From NCBI GenBank assembly GCA_944324345.1, contig CALUVT010000002.1, positions 1-64,000 of the forward strand: 64,000 nucleotides of DNA, given 5' to 3'. The notes under the pieces are model-generated. The model ran no database searches. It was not told the origin of the DNA and saw nothing but the letters and a program-made list of their open reading frames with translations. Made by a program: the position numbers and the translations under genes. Shown in pieces: positions 53,179 to 61,537 of the stretch (positions are counted from its first letter, which is position 1; each line of letters opens with the position of its first letter). Source of the stretch: Candidatus Gastranaerophilales bacterium (GTDB lineage: Bacteria > Cyanobacteriota > Vampirovibrionia > Gastranaerophilales > Gastranaerophilaceae).

Positions 53179-55320
53179 TTAATTTAGTTTGGCTTTTTCT
53201 TCTTCGGTTACACCTTTTATAGTAAGATTAACCCTTCCTTTATCGTCAATTTTAATTACTTTAACGATTACCTCATCTCCAATATGCAGATGTGGTTCAA
53301 TTGTTTCTATTCTTTCCTGACAAACTTGAGATATGTGTACCATACCGTCTTTGCCCGGAGCTAATTCTACAAACGCACCTATTGGAATGATTCTGACAAC
53401 TTTTCCTTTTAAAACCATACCTTGTTCAGGTTTGAAAGTTAAGTCCTGTATCATTTTCTTAGCGATTTGTGCACCTTCTTGATCATTTGATGTAATTGTT
53501 ACAACTCCTGAGTCTTGAATATCAATTTCTGCACCTGATGCGTCAATAATTGCTCTGATTTGTTTGCCGCCTGGTCCGATTACTGTACCGATATCTTCAA
53601 CAGGAATTGTCATTGTTGTAATGCTTGGAGCATAAGGTGACAAGTGATCTGCCGGAGCAGAGATAACTTCTCTCATTTTACCTAAGATATGAAGTCTTCC
53701 TTCTTTAGCTTGTGCCAAAGCTCTACGCAATGTATCATTTGCAATACCTTTTGCTTTCATATCCATTTGTAAAGCTGTGATACCTGTATCGTTACCTGTG
53801 ACTTTGAAGTCCATATCGCCTAAGAAGTCTTCAATACCTTGGATATCGGTTAATACAACAGGTTCTTTACCTTCTTCAGTTATCATACCCATTGCAACGC
53901 CTCCAATCATGCATTTTACGGGGACGCCCGCATTCATTAATGCCATTGAAGAGCCGCAAGTCGATGCCATTGATGTAGAACCGTTTGATTCTAATACATC
54001 TGATGTTACACGAATTGTGTATCCAAATTCTTCTTGAGATGGAAGAGCCGGTACATTAGCTCTTTCTGCTAAATTTCCATGGCCTACTTCACGTCTTCCG
54101 GGGCCTCTTAGAGGTTTAACTTCACCTACTGAAAAACCTGGGAAGATATATTTATGCATATATGTCTTTTCTGTTTGCGGGTCAACTCCGTCCAATTCTT
54201 GTTTCATTCCAGGTCCTGCCAGGGTTGCGACAGAAAGAACCTGAGTTTGACCTCTTGTAAATACGGCTGATCCGTGTGCTCTTGGTAAAACACCTACTTC
54301 GCACCAGATAGGACGGACTTCATTTGGTTTTCTTCCGTCAGCTCTTACGCCTTCATCAAGAATCATTGTACGCATAATATGTTTTTCAGCATTTTTAAAT
54401 TCTTCTGCAACAAAGTCGATACCTGTTTCTTCCATAATTTTTTTGCTGTAGTCGTCATCAGGAAGTGCATCGATTTTTTCTTTAACAAGTTTTTTAGCTT
54501 CTTCCAGTTTTTCTTGTCTGTATGTTCTATCAAAATTGTGATATGCATCAAAAATCATATCATGAGCTGTTTCTTCAATTATTTTCTTAATTTCTGTTGT
54601 GTCATAAGGATTTACAAATTCTTCTTTTTCTACTCCGCATTCTTTTGCAAAAGCAAGTTGTGCGTCGCATTGTTTTCTTATTTCAACCTGTGCAAACTCA
54701 ACAGCATTCATAATATCGTCTTCTGTCACAAATTTACATCCTGCTTCAACCATAATTACAGAATCATGTGTACCTGCAACTACGATATCTAAATCGGATT
54801 TGTCAGCTTGTTGATGTGTAGGATTTGCTATCATGTTGCCATTTTCGTCTCTTGAAACTCTTACAGCTCCTATAGGACCTTCAAACGGAGCTCCTGAAAG
54901 CATTAATGCACAAGATGCACCTAACATTGCCAATGTATCAGGCTGATTTTGCTGATCATAGCTGAATAATTGAGCTACAATTTGTATATCATTTCTGTAA
55001 CCTTTTGGGAATAAAGGTCTTATAGGTCTATCAATAAGTCTTGAAATAAGTATTGCTTTATCACCGGCTTTACCTTCAGAACGGTTATAACCACCGGGGA
55101 TGCGGCCAATTGAAGACATTCTTTCTTCATAGTCTATTAACAGTGGGAAGAAATCTATCCCTACTCTGGGTTCTTTTGATACTACGCAGTGTACAAATAA
55201 CATTGTATCGCCGCATCTTACCGTAACTGAACCATTTGTTGATTGGGCGTATTTACCTGTTTCTACAGTTACGGTTTTTCCCCCAATTTCAATTTCAAAT
55301 TTTTTTGTTTCAGGTACCAT
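53179..55320 (-). CDS. pnp: Polyribonucleotide nucleotidyltransferase (PNPase)
   Basis: 713 aa from the ATG at 55320 (AAAGGAAAATT upstream); the frame runs 35 codons further but those are not family sequence. Two RNase PH domains (FFPLLIDYEERMSSIGRIPG; SNGSTSMASTCGSSMALMNA), a KH domain (VIGPGGKQIRAIIDASGA) and an S1 domain (VKVIKIDDKGRVNLTIK). It degrades RNA 3'-5' with phosphate. Single gene. Confidence 0.98.
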   Translation of the reverse strand: MVPETKKFEIEIGGKTVTVETGKYAQSTNGSVTVRCGDTMLFVHCVVSKEPRVGIDFFPLLIDYEERMSSIGRIPGGYNRSEGKAGDKAILISRLIDRPIRPLFPKGYRNDIQIVAQLFSYDQQNQPDTLAMLGASCALMLSGAPFEGPIGAVRVSRDENGNMIANPTHQQADKSDLDIVVAGTHDSVIMVEAGCKFVTEDDIMNAVEFAQVEIRKQCDAQLAFAKECGVEKEEFVNPYDTTEIKKIIEETAHDMIFDAYHNFDRTYRQEKLEEAKKLVKEKIDALPDDDYSKKIMEETGIDFVAEEFKNAEKHIMRTMILDEGVRADGRKPNEVRPIWCEVGVLPRAHGSAVFTRGQTQVLSVATLAGPGMKQELDGVDPQTEKTYMHKYIFPGFSVGEVKPLRGPGRREVGHGNLAERANVPALPSQEEFGYTIRVTSDVLESNGSTSMASTCGSSMALMNAGVPVKCMIGGVAMGMITEEGKEPVVLTDIQGIEDFLGDMDFKVTGNDTGITALQMDMKAKGIANDTLRRALAQAKEGRLHILGKMREVISAPADHLSPYAPSITTMTIPVEDIGTVIGPGGKQIRAIIDASGAEIDIQDSGVVTITSNDQEGAQIAKKMIQDLTFKPEQGMVLKGKVVRIIPIGAFVELAPGKDGMVHISQVCQERIETIEPHLHIGDEVIVKVIKIDDKGRVNLTIKGVTEEEKAKLN

Positions 55321-55502
55321 AATTTTCCTTTCTTGTTTCCAGCGAACTTTCTGGAAACTTTGCACTTTTCTGGTGCACTTAGTTATACACTTCTTATGTT
55401 CTTTTTTATTATACCTTAAAAACAAAAAATTAAAATAACAATAAGAAAACTTCTTTTCTTATTATCATTAATAGTGACTAATTATGTGAAAAATTATTGA
55501 TA

Positions 55503-57158
55503 CTAGATTTCAAATAACTTGTGTAAACGATTTTGAATATCTTCTTCGTCAAGATCCTGTGTGATTTTGTTTAAGTCTATTGCCATCTGGTAATAATTTG
55601 CGGCATCATTTATAAAACCCATTGCTTGAGATGCTCTTGCTGCGTTGAAGTATGCAAGTGTGTAATTCGGGTTTAGTTCGACCGCAGTTTCAAAATATTC
55701 AAGTGCTTCTTCGGCATCTCCCAATCCATCAAGGTACAATATTCCCAGATTATTTTGAGCGTATTCATTATCAGGATTTAAATCAATGGCTTTATGGAAA
55801 GATACAAGTGCTTCTTCTAAATAATCCTTTTCCCATAGTGCAATCCCTGCTTTTGAATATCCGCGGTAGTCTGCTGGGTTAAGAGTAATTGCATCACAAT
55901 ATGCTCTTATTGCGTTGTCAAGGTCGTATGCTGCCATATGTATATCGCCTAATGCAAGATATAGATCATAATTATTAGGGTCAAGTATTATACCGGCTTG
56001 ATATGTGGAAACTGCTGCATCTACATTTCCTTTAACTTCTGCATAAATTGAACCAAGTGCTTGACATACTATGGAAGTCCATTCTTTATCAGGATTAATG
56101 GCAATAGCTTTTTGGTAATGTTCTATTGCTTCATCGTACAATTCCGCTTTTGAATATGCGTATGCAAGAGAATTGTTGTAGAAAGGATTTTCGGGATCTC
56201 TTTCTACTGCAAGTTTAAATGCACTCATTGAATTGATTTTATCTTCTTTTTTCAAGTATAGATGACCGAGTTCGTAGTAAATTTGTGGAACATCAATGTC
56301 AAATTCTAAAAGTTTTTCATAGCAGTCAATTGCTTCATCCGTATTTTCAGGGAAGTACGTTTGAAGAACCGTGGCAAGTTTTATTAAAACTTCACGATTT
56401 AACGGATTTGCTTCTAAAACTTTCCTATAACAATCGACGGTCAAATCCATCTCTTTATTTTTTAGAGCTAAATCTCCCATTTTGTTATAAAAAATTTCGC
56501 TGTGATTTGTTTTTGTTACTGCCTGTCGGTATATGTTTTCTGCTGTCGGATAAAGCTTAAATTTTTCTAAAAATTTACCAATAGTGTTATAAGTAAATAC
56601 CGAAAAATCATCAGAAATGTTTTTGTAAAACATTTTCATTGACGGTCTGTCCCAAGCAAGCATGAGGCTTCCTGACAGAAAGTAGTATAAAAAGCTTAAA
56701 TAATCTCCAACATTACCGTTTTGAGAGTTAATTTTTTGTAATATTGATTGAGAAAGTATTAAGCGAGGGCGAGCTGAATTCATTTTACCCATCTTGATAG
56801 CAGACTTAAATTCCGATTCAGCTGATTTAAAATCTTGGGCAAGTTTCATGAAAAAGCCGGTATATAAATGGGCATTGATATTTTGAGGAGCAAGACTGAC
56901 AGCCGTTTTACACTGCTCAATTGCAGTATCAATACTTATTTGGCCCTGTTCCCACATTAAAGTTGCCAGTCTATAGTACGCTTCCGGCATAGTTGGGTCA
57001 TATTTAACGGCGTCGACATAATATTCTATAGCATCTTGCAAATCCTTGTTTTGCTGTCTGATTAAGTATCGTTCATGTGCTATTCTGGCTTTTTCCAAAG
57101 ATTCTTTTGCTTTGTCTATATTTGCCGCTATCGGCTGTAGTAAAATTTGTTCTGACAT
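55503..57158 (-). CDS. TPR repeat protein (552-aa class)
   Basis: 551 aa from the ATG at 57158, with GGAG seven bases upstream. About twelve tetratricopeptide repeats fill the protein (for example AAKYYQ-type units: AIEYYVDAVKYDPTMPEAYY, AIRAYCDAITLNPADYRGYS, ALEYFETAVELNPNYTLAYF). No signal peptide. Likely a cytosolic scaffold; role not identified. Flanked by pnp and the divergent mnmG. Confidence 0.88.
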   Translation of the reverse strand: MSEQILLQPIAANIDKAKESLEKARIAHERYLIRQQNKDLQDAIEYYVDAVKYDPTMPEAYYRLATLMWEQGQISIDTAIEQCKTAVSLAPQNINAHLYTGFFMKLAQDFKSAESEFKSAIKMGKMNSARPRLILSQSILQKINSQNGNVGDYLSFLYYFLSGSLMLAWDRPSMKMFYKNISDDFSVFTYNTIGKFLEKFKLYPTAENIYRQAVTKTNHSEIFYNKMGDLALKNKEMDLTVDCYRKVLEANPLNREVLIKLATVLQTYFPENTDEAIDCYEKLLEFDIDVPQIYYELGHLYLKKEDKINSMSAFKLAVERDPENPFYNNSLAYAYSKAELYDEAIEHYQKAIAINPDKEWTSIVCQALGSIYAEVKGNVDAAVSTYQAGIILDPNNYDLYLALGDIHMAAYDLDNAIRAYCDAITLNPADYRGYSKAGIALWEKDYLEEALVSFHKAIDLNPDNEYAQNNLGILYLDGLGDAEEALEYFETAVELNPNYTLAYFNAARASQAMGFINDAANYYQMAIDLNKITQDLDEEDIQNRLHKLFEI

Positions 57159-57350
57159 CAATGAGCTCCAATAAGATGTATATTCAATATGTATTTTATT
57201 CGGTCGTTACAAATTATAATAATCTTTAGTAATTTGAATTAATATCATCCATTTGGAGTAGATGGGTGGTTAATTTGTTTTTACCAATTGTAATTAAAAA
57301 CTTTTTATTTGTATTATAATGTTTGTGTTAGCCGATTAGGAATATAAAGT

Positions 57351-59234
57351 ATGAATTATCTGAATAATAAATATGATGTAATAGTTGTAGGAGCAGGACA
57401 TGCAGGATGTGAAGCCGCAATTTCCTGTGCAAAATTAGGGGCCAAAGTCCTTTTGGCAACTTTGGATGTAGATCATATAGCTCTTATGCCCTGTAACCCT
57501 GCAATTGGCGGCCCTGCAAAGTCTACTCTGGTTAGAGAAATTGACGCTTTAGGCGGAGTTATGGGAGAAGTTGCAGATGCAACTTATATTCAGATGAAAA
57601 TGTTGAATTCATCAAAAGGCCCTGCTGTAAGAGCCCTGCGTGCTCAGTCTGACAAGAAACAGTATATGGATTATATGAGAAATATTATTGAGAATAACGA
57701 AAATATTTTTCTGCGTCAGGCTTGTATAACAGATTTGCTTGTTAAGGATAATGAAATTATCGGAGCTGTCGATGAGTATGGGATTGAATACTCTGCACGT
57801 GCAGTAATTTTAACAACAGGAACATCTCTAAACGGGAAAATTTTTGTCGGGTTACGTTCATATAGTGCAGGCAGGTTGGGCGAAAAAGCTGCTTATGGAC
57901 TTTCAGAATCGCTCGTTAAACACGGAATAAATATTAAAAAATTAAAAACAGGTACCCCTCCGAGGGTTGATAAACGTACAATTGATTATTCAAAAATGAC
58001 TATTCAGCCCGGAGATGATAATATTCATTTTTACTCATTTAAACCCAACAGACCTGTTCGTCCTCAATATCCTTGTTACCTTACAAGGACAAATGAAAAA
58101 ACTCATGAAATTATTAGGGCAAATCTGGATAAATCCCCAATGTTTCAAGGGTTAATTCAGGGAGTAGGCCCTCGTTACTGTCCTTCTATCGAGGACAAAG
58201 TTGTAAGATTTAGCGAGAATCCTTCTCATCATATTTTTATTGAACCTGAAGGATTAGGAACTTATGAAGTTTATATTCAAGGTTTTTCAAGCAGTTTGCC
58301 TGCGGATGTTCAAGTTCAGATGTTGAGGACTCTTCCAGGACTTGAAAAGGCTCATGTTATCAAACCCGCTTATGCTGTAGAATATGATTATGTTCCTGCA
58401 GTTCAAACAACACATTCTTTGATGTCAAAGAGTATAAAGGGATTGTTCTTTGGCGGGCAGATAAACGGAACAAGCGGTTATGAAGAGGCAGCTGCACAGG
58501 GACTTGTTGCAGGGATTAATGCATTTAATTATTTGAATGGTTCTGAAATGCTTGAACTTTCAAGAAGTTCTTCATATATTGGAACGTTGATTGATGATCT
58601 GGTTACAAAAGATATTCAAGACCCTTACAGGATGCTCACTTCCCGTTCAGAATACAGACTTTTATTGAGACAGGATAATGCTGATGCAAGGCTTACTCCA
58701 ATTGGCAGAAAATATGGGCTTATAGATGATAAACAATTTAAAGTTTTTACAGACAAGCAGGAAGCTATTGAAAAAGAATTACTAAGGATAAAAGATGCAA
58801 AAATTCCTGCAACAGATGAAATAAATGCTATTCTAGCAAAATACAATCAGCATATTGAACGAGGAATGAAAATTGCAGAACTTTTGAAACGTCCCGACAT
58901 TGATTACAATGTTATAAAAGAAATTGATACTCAAACAAAAGATTTAAATATTCCTTTTGATGTAGCTGAGCAGGTAGAAATTCTTGTAAAATATGACGGG
59001 TATTTGAAACGTCAGGAATTTCAGGTAGAACAGGCATCAAAGTTAGATAAATTTAAAATCCCTGATGACATTGATTATTCAAGTTTGGAACATATTTCAT
59101 CAGAGACTTGTGATAAACTTTCTAAAATAAGGCCAAAGACTTTAGCTCAAGCCTCTCGTATCGGAGGGGTAAAACCTGCAGATATATCAATTTTGATGGT
59201 AATGCTTGAACGCCATCAATATTCAAAGGTTTAA
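57351..59234 (+). CDS. mnmG: tRNA uridine-5-carboxymethylaminomethyl modification enzyme MnmG (GidA)
   Basis: 627 aa, normal length. FAD-binding VIVVGAGHAGCEAAISCAKL, CNPAIGGPAKSTLVREID, the catalytic-cysteine region PSIEDKVVRF, GQINGTSGYEEAAAQG, and TSRSEYRLLLRQDNADARL. With MnmE it modifies U34 of several tRNAs. Well-isolated single gene; a TATAAT lies about 35 bp upstream of the ATG. Confidence 0.98.
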   Translation: MNYLNNKYDVIVVGAGHAGCEAAISCAKLGAKVLLATLDVDHIALMPCNPAIGGPAKSTLVREIDALGGVMGEVADATYIQMKMLNSSKGPAVRALRAQSDKKQYMDYMRNIIENNENIFLRQACITDLLVKDNEIIGAVDEYGIEYSARAVILTTGTSLNGKIFVGLRSYSAGRLGEKAAYGLSESLVKHGINIKKLKTGTPPRVDKRTIDYSKMTIQPGDDNIHFYSFKPNRPVRPQYPCYLTRTNEKTHEIIRANLDKSPMFQGLIQGVGPRYCPSIEDKVVRFSENPSHHIFIEPEGLGTYEVYIQGFSSSLPADVQVQMLRTLPGLEKAHVIKPAYAVEYDYVPAVQTTHSLMSKSIKGLFFGGQINGTSGYEEAAAQGLVAGINAFNYLNGSEMLELSRSSSYIGTLIDDLVTKDIQDPYRMLTSRSEYRLLLRQDNADARLTPIGRKYGLIDDKQFKVFTDKQEAIEKELLRIKDAKIPATDEINAILAKYNQHIERGMKIAELLKRPDIDYNVIKEIDTQTKDLNIPFDVAEQVEILVKYDGYLKRQEFQVEQASKLDKFKIPDDIDYSSLEHISSETCDKLSKIRPKTLAQASRIGGVKPADISILMVMLERHQYSKV

Positions 59235-59254
59235 AAAAGGGATAATCTTAAAAG

Positions 59255-59539
59255 TTATGCCATATAGTTAATTGTTGAAGGCTTTTTTTCAAACAAAATT
59301 CCGTTGTTTTTCAGAACTGATTCAAAAGCTTTGTCTTTATAATCCTTTACATTGATGTCAACTTTCCCATATACACCAGTACTTCTTATCCTGTTAAAGG
59401 TTGTAAGGGTGTTATTTATCCAGAAATTGTTCATCAACGCCCCAAGCGTAAAAATCTGCTGTTTAGATGTGGCTGTGCCTGTGTCAACTGTATATGTACT
59501 TTTGAATGCAGGAGAAGTATAATTATTATTTATGTTCAT
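59255..59539 (-). CDS. Unrecognised 94-aa protein with SPAFKS N-terminus
   Basis: The start ATG at 59539 is chosen over an in-frame upstream start because TATTAT lies exactly six bases before it, a leaderless-type arrangement, and there is no ribosome site in either case. The N-terminus MNINNNYTSPAFKSTYTV fits the Asn-rich, aromatic-motif group discussed in the findings. The rest is not recognised. Confidence 0.5.
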   Translation of the reverse strand: MNINNNYTSPAFKSTYTVDTGTATSKQQIFTLGALMNNFWINNTLTTFNRIRSTGVYGKVDINVKDYKDKAFESVLKNNGILFEKKPSTINYMA

Positions 59540-59610
59540 ATTTATATAATACCGGTCAAAATATTTTTTGCTATTAGATATTTTTACTATGTATAAATTG
59601 ATTAACGTAG

Positions 59611-59639
59611 TTGTCAATTATAATTAAATCAATTATAAT
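59611..59639 (+). promoter_or_regulatory. Promoter of prepilin-like gene 3
   Basis: TTGTCA (59611-59616), 17-bp spacer, TATAAT (59634-59639); about 25 nt to the ATG at 59672. Confidence 0.7.
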
Positions 59640-59671
59640 GATTGCGGTAGGAAGATATAAAGGAGAATACT

Positions 59672-60390
59672 ATGGATGATAGACAATTAAGAACTTCGGG
59701 GGGGGGGCATTTTTAGCTTATTCTCCTGAATCAGAAGCTTTTTGTAATCGAGAAAATAACAATATTTCGTTAAAAAAAGGATTTACACTTGCAGAGGTCT
59801 TGATAACTTTAGGCGTAATTGGAGTGGTTGCTGCTTTGACAATGCCTGTTTTAATAACCGATTATCAAAAAAAGACTACTGCTAAAAAGGTTTCCAGATT
59901 TTACACGATGATGTACAACGCTATAAATGCAACCAATAGTGAGGAAGGAAATTCCTTGTGGATAGATGAATACCCGTATAAAGATGATAAAAAAAGCAAG
60001 GAGTTTTATGATAGATATTTAGATAATAAGATTGTTGCGTATAAAAAATTAGATTGGTATGGTAATTATGTTATTGGGCTTTCTGATGGATCTGCATTTA
60101 TTCCATGGTTTGGTACTTTAGGTGAAAAATATGTATTTTTTACATATTGTACTACTTTTGAGCATTGTAAGACTCATAGAGATCAAGGCTATGATGGTAT
60201 AAATGGTTTTTTGTTTATATACGATAAAACCAGAAAATTTACATCTTATTGTTCCTTGAATGATAGTAGAGATAAACTATTGAGTAGTTGTGAGGCGAAA
60301 AAAGCCAATGATCATAACAAATCTCATTGTTGCTCAGCTCTATTAATGAAAGATAATTGGGAAATTGAAAAAGATTATCCTTGGAAATAA
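59672..60390 (+). CDS. Prepilin-like protein 3, frame interrupted by a G10 tract
   Basis: ATG 59672 (AAAGGAG upstream) reads nine codons, MDDRQLRTS, through the G run and stops at TAG 59714. Adding one G (or removing two) opens the frame AFLAYSPESEAFCNRENN into KKGFTLAEVLITLGVIGVVA, 239 aa. No ATG, GTG or TTG occurs in the pilin frame between the tract and the motif; the first is a TTG inside the hydrophobic helix. The upstream ATG is therefore the only credible start. Ends CCSALLMKDNWEIEKDYPWK. Confidence 0.85.
59698..59707 (+). repeat. G10 homopolymer in prepilin-like gene 3
   Basis: Ten G, starting within codon 9 (tcG), followed by CATTTTTAGCTTATTCTCC. Confidence 0.9.
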
Positions 60391-60476
60391 TTTCACTTAA
60401 TTAATAAGAATTGAAACATTATTAGAATGACTTTTTCAAAAAATTAGACCATTATAAAAATAAAATCACAAAAAAA

Positions 60477-60547
60477 TTCCCGGAGATGGATTCGAACCAC
60501 CGTTGGAAGAGCCAGAATCTTCAGTCCTGCCACTAGACGATCCGGGA
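60477..60547 (-). tRNA. tRNA-Gln(CUG)
   Basis: 71 nt, no CCA. Acceptor TCCCGGA/TCCGGGA with the U1-A72 pair usual in tRNA-Gln. Anticodon stem GAAGA/TCTTC with loop TTCTGGC (CUG), T-arm GGTGG-TTCGAAT-CCATC. A T-run follows directly. Confidence 0.92.
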
Positions 60548-60635
60548 GCGTTTGCAAATATATTCTAATTCAGACAAAATTTTATTGCAAGGGAATTTTT
60601 TGTTTGTGAGTTTCAATTAATCAGATATTACAAAC

Positions 60636-60664
60636 TTGAAAAAGCTCATAAAAAATGGTACAAT
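60636..60664 (+). promoter_or_regulatory. Promoter of prepilin-like gene 4
   Basis: TTGAAA (60636-60641), 17-bp spacer, TACAAT (60659-60664); about 25 nt to the ATG at 60696. Confidence 0.6.
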
Positions 60665-60695
60665 TTTTTGAGTAAACTTTTGCAAGGAGGAATTT

Positions 60696-61534
60696 ATGAG
60701 TATGAAAAGATTTGTTGACAGCTCCGGGGGGGGGGCACTTTCAGCTTAAACTCTAGTTTTTGGACTTGCTTAAGTAATAAAAAATGTCATAATTGTGATA
60801 TGAAGTGTCACAAAAAGTTTGGTTTTACTTTAGCGGAAGTTTTAATAACTCTTGGGATAATAGGGGTTGTTGCAGCTTTGGTTATTCCAAGTTTTGTTTC
60901 AAATTACAGGAAACATGTCATAGCTGCTCAATTGGAAAAGACTTACGCAGACTTGGAAAAATGGATTAAAGCAAGTGAAGTTGATAATGGCCCTTTTGAA
61001 AGTTGGGACTATTCAATTCCCAGTAAAGATTTTGTTCAAAAATATTTTGCGCCGTATATGGAACTCATAAGTTGTTCGTCAGCTAAGGGGGGCATATGTT
61101 TTACAGGAGAATATGGTAACATGTGGAAAAAATCAAATGGGGAGATTGAAACAGGTGGGGCTTGGTATGCCTACACTCCGCGTTATATTATGTCTGATGG
61201 GAGATATTTTGCACTTTACAATAAATATTATTATGCTGGTGTAGGTTCGTATGGTAGTGATTGGAAGTATGTTAACTTTATCATTGATGTGGATGGGCCC
61301 AGAGGAGAGAGTATTTTAGGCAAAGATGTTTATGCATTTACTTTATTTAATTATAAAAAGGGACAGATAGATCATAAAGGTTTAAAAATTGGAACTATAC
61401 ATAGCGGAGATGGTGACTATAGAGAAACCAATGAACAAATACGACGCGATTGTGTAAGTTCCGGCTATTCTTGCGGCCTGCTAATTCAACGTAACGGCTG
61501 GAAAGTCCCCAGTAATTATCCGATAAAAATATAA
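60696..61534 (+). CDS. Prepilin-like protein 4, frame interrupted by a G10 tract
   Basis: ATG 60696 (AAGGAGG upstream) reads ten codons, MSMKRFVDSS, into the G run and ends GGGALSA, stop at 60747. One more G (or two fewer) gives GTFSLNSSFWTCLSNKKC and then KKFGFTLAEVLITLGIIGVV, 279 aa. As in gene 2, a second ATG (60800, MKCHKKFG) follows a leaderless-type promoter. The two proteins share the CxxxKKCxNxDM segment, so the region is under coding constraint. Ends CGLLIQRNGWKVPSNYPIKI. Confidence 0.85.
60726..60735 (+). repeat. G10 homopolymer in prepilin-like gene 4
   Basis: Ten G after TCC, followed by CACTTTCAGCTTAAACTC, identical to the sequence after the 34691 tract. Confidence 0.9.
60766..60793 (+). 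promoter_or_regulatory. Internal leaderless-type promoter in prepilin-like gene 4
   Basis: TTGCTT (60766-60771), 16-bp spacer, CATAAT (60788-60793), N6, ATG 60800. Same spacing as 34731-34758. Confidence 0.4.
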
Positions 61535-61537
61535 ATT

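Noticed and set aside
55321-55425. 35-codon N-terminal extension of pnp
   Set aside because: Not PNPase sequence; a good ribosome site lies before the ATG at 55320.
59554-59559. TTGACC as the -35 box of the 59255 gene
   Set aside because: With a 17-bp spacer the -10 would fall inside the coding region; the TATTAT six bases before the ATG fits better.
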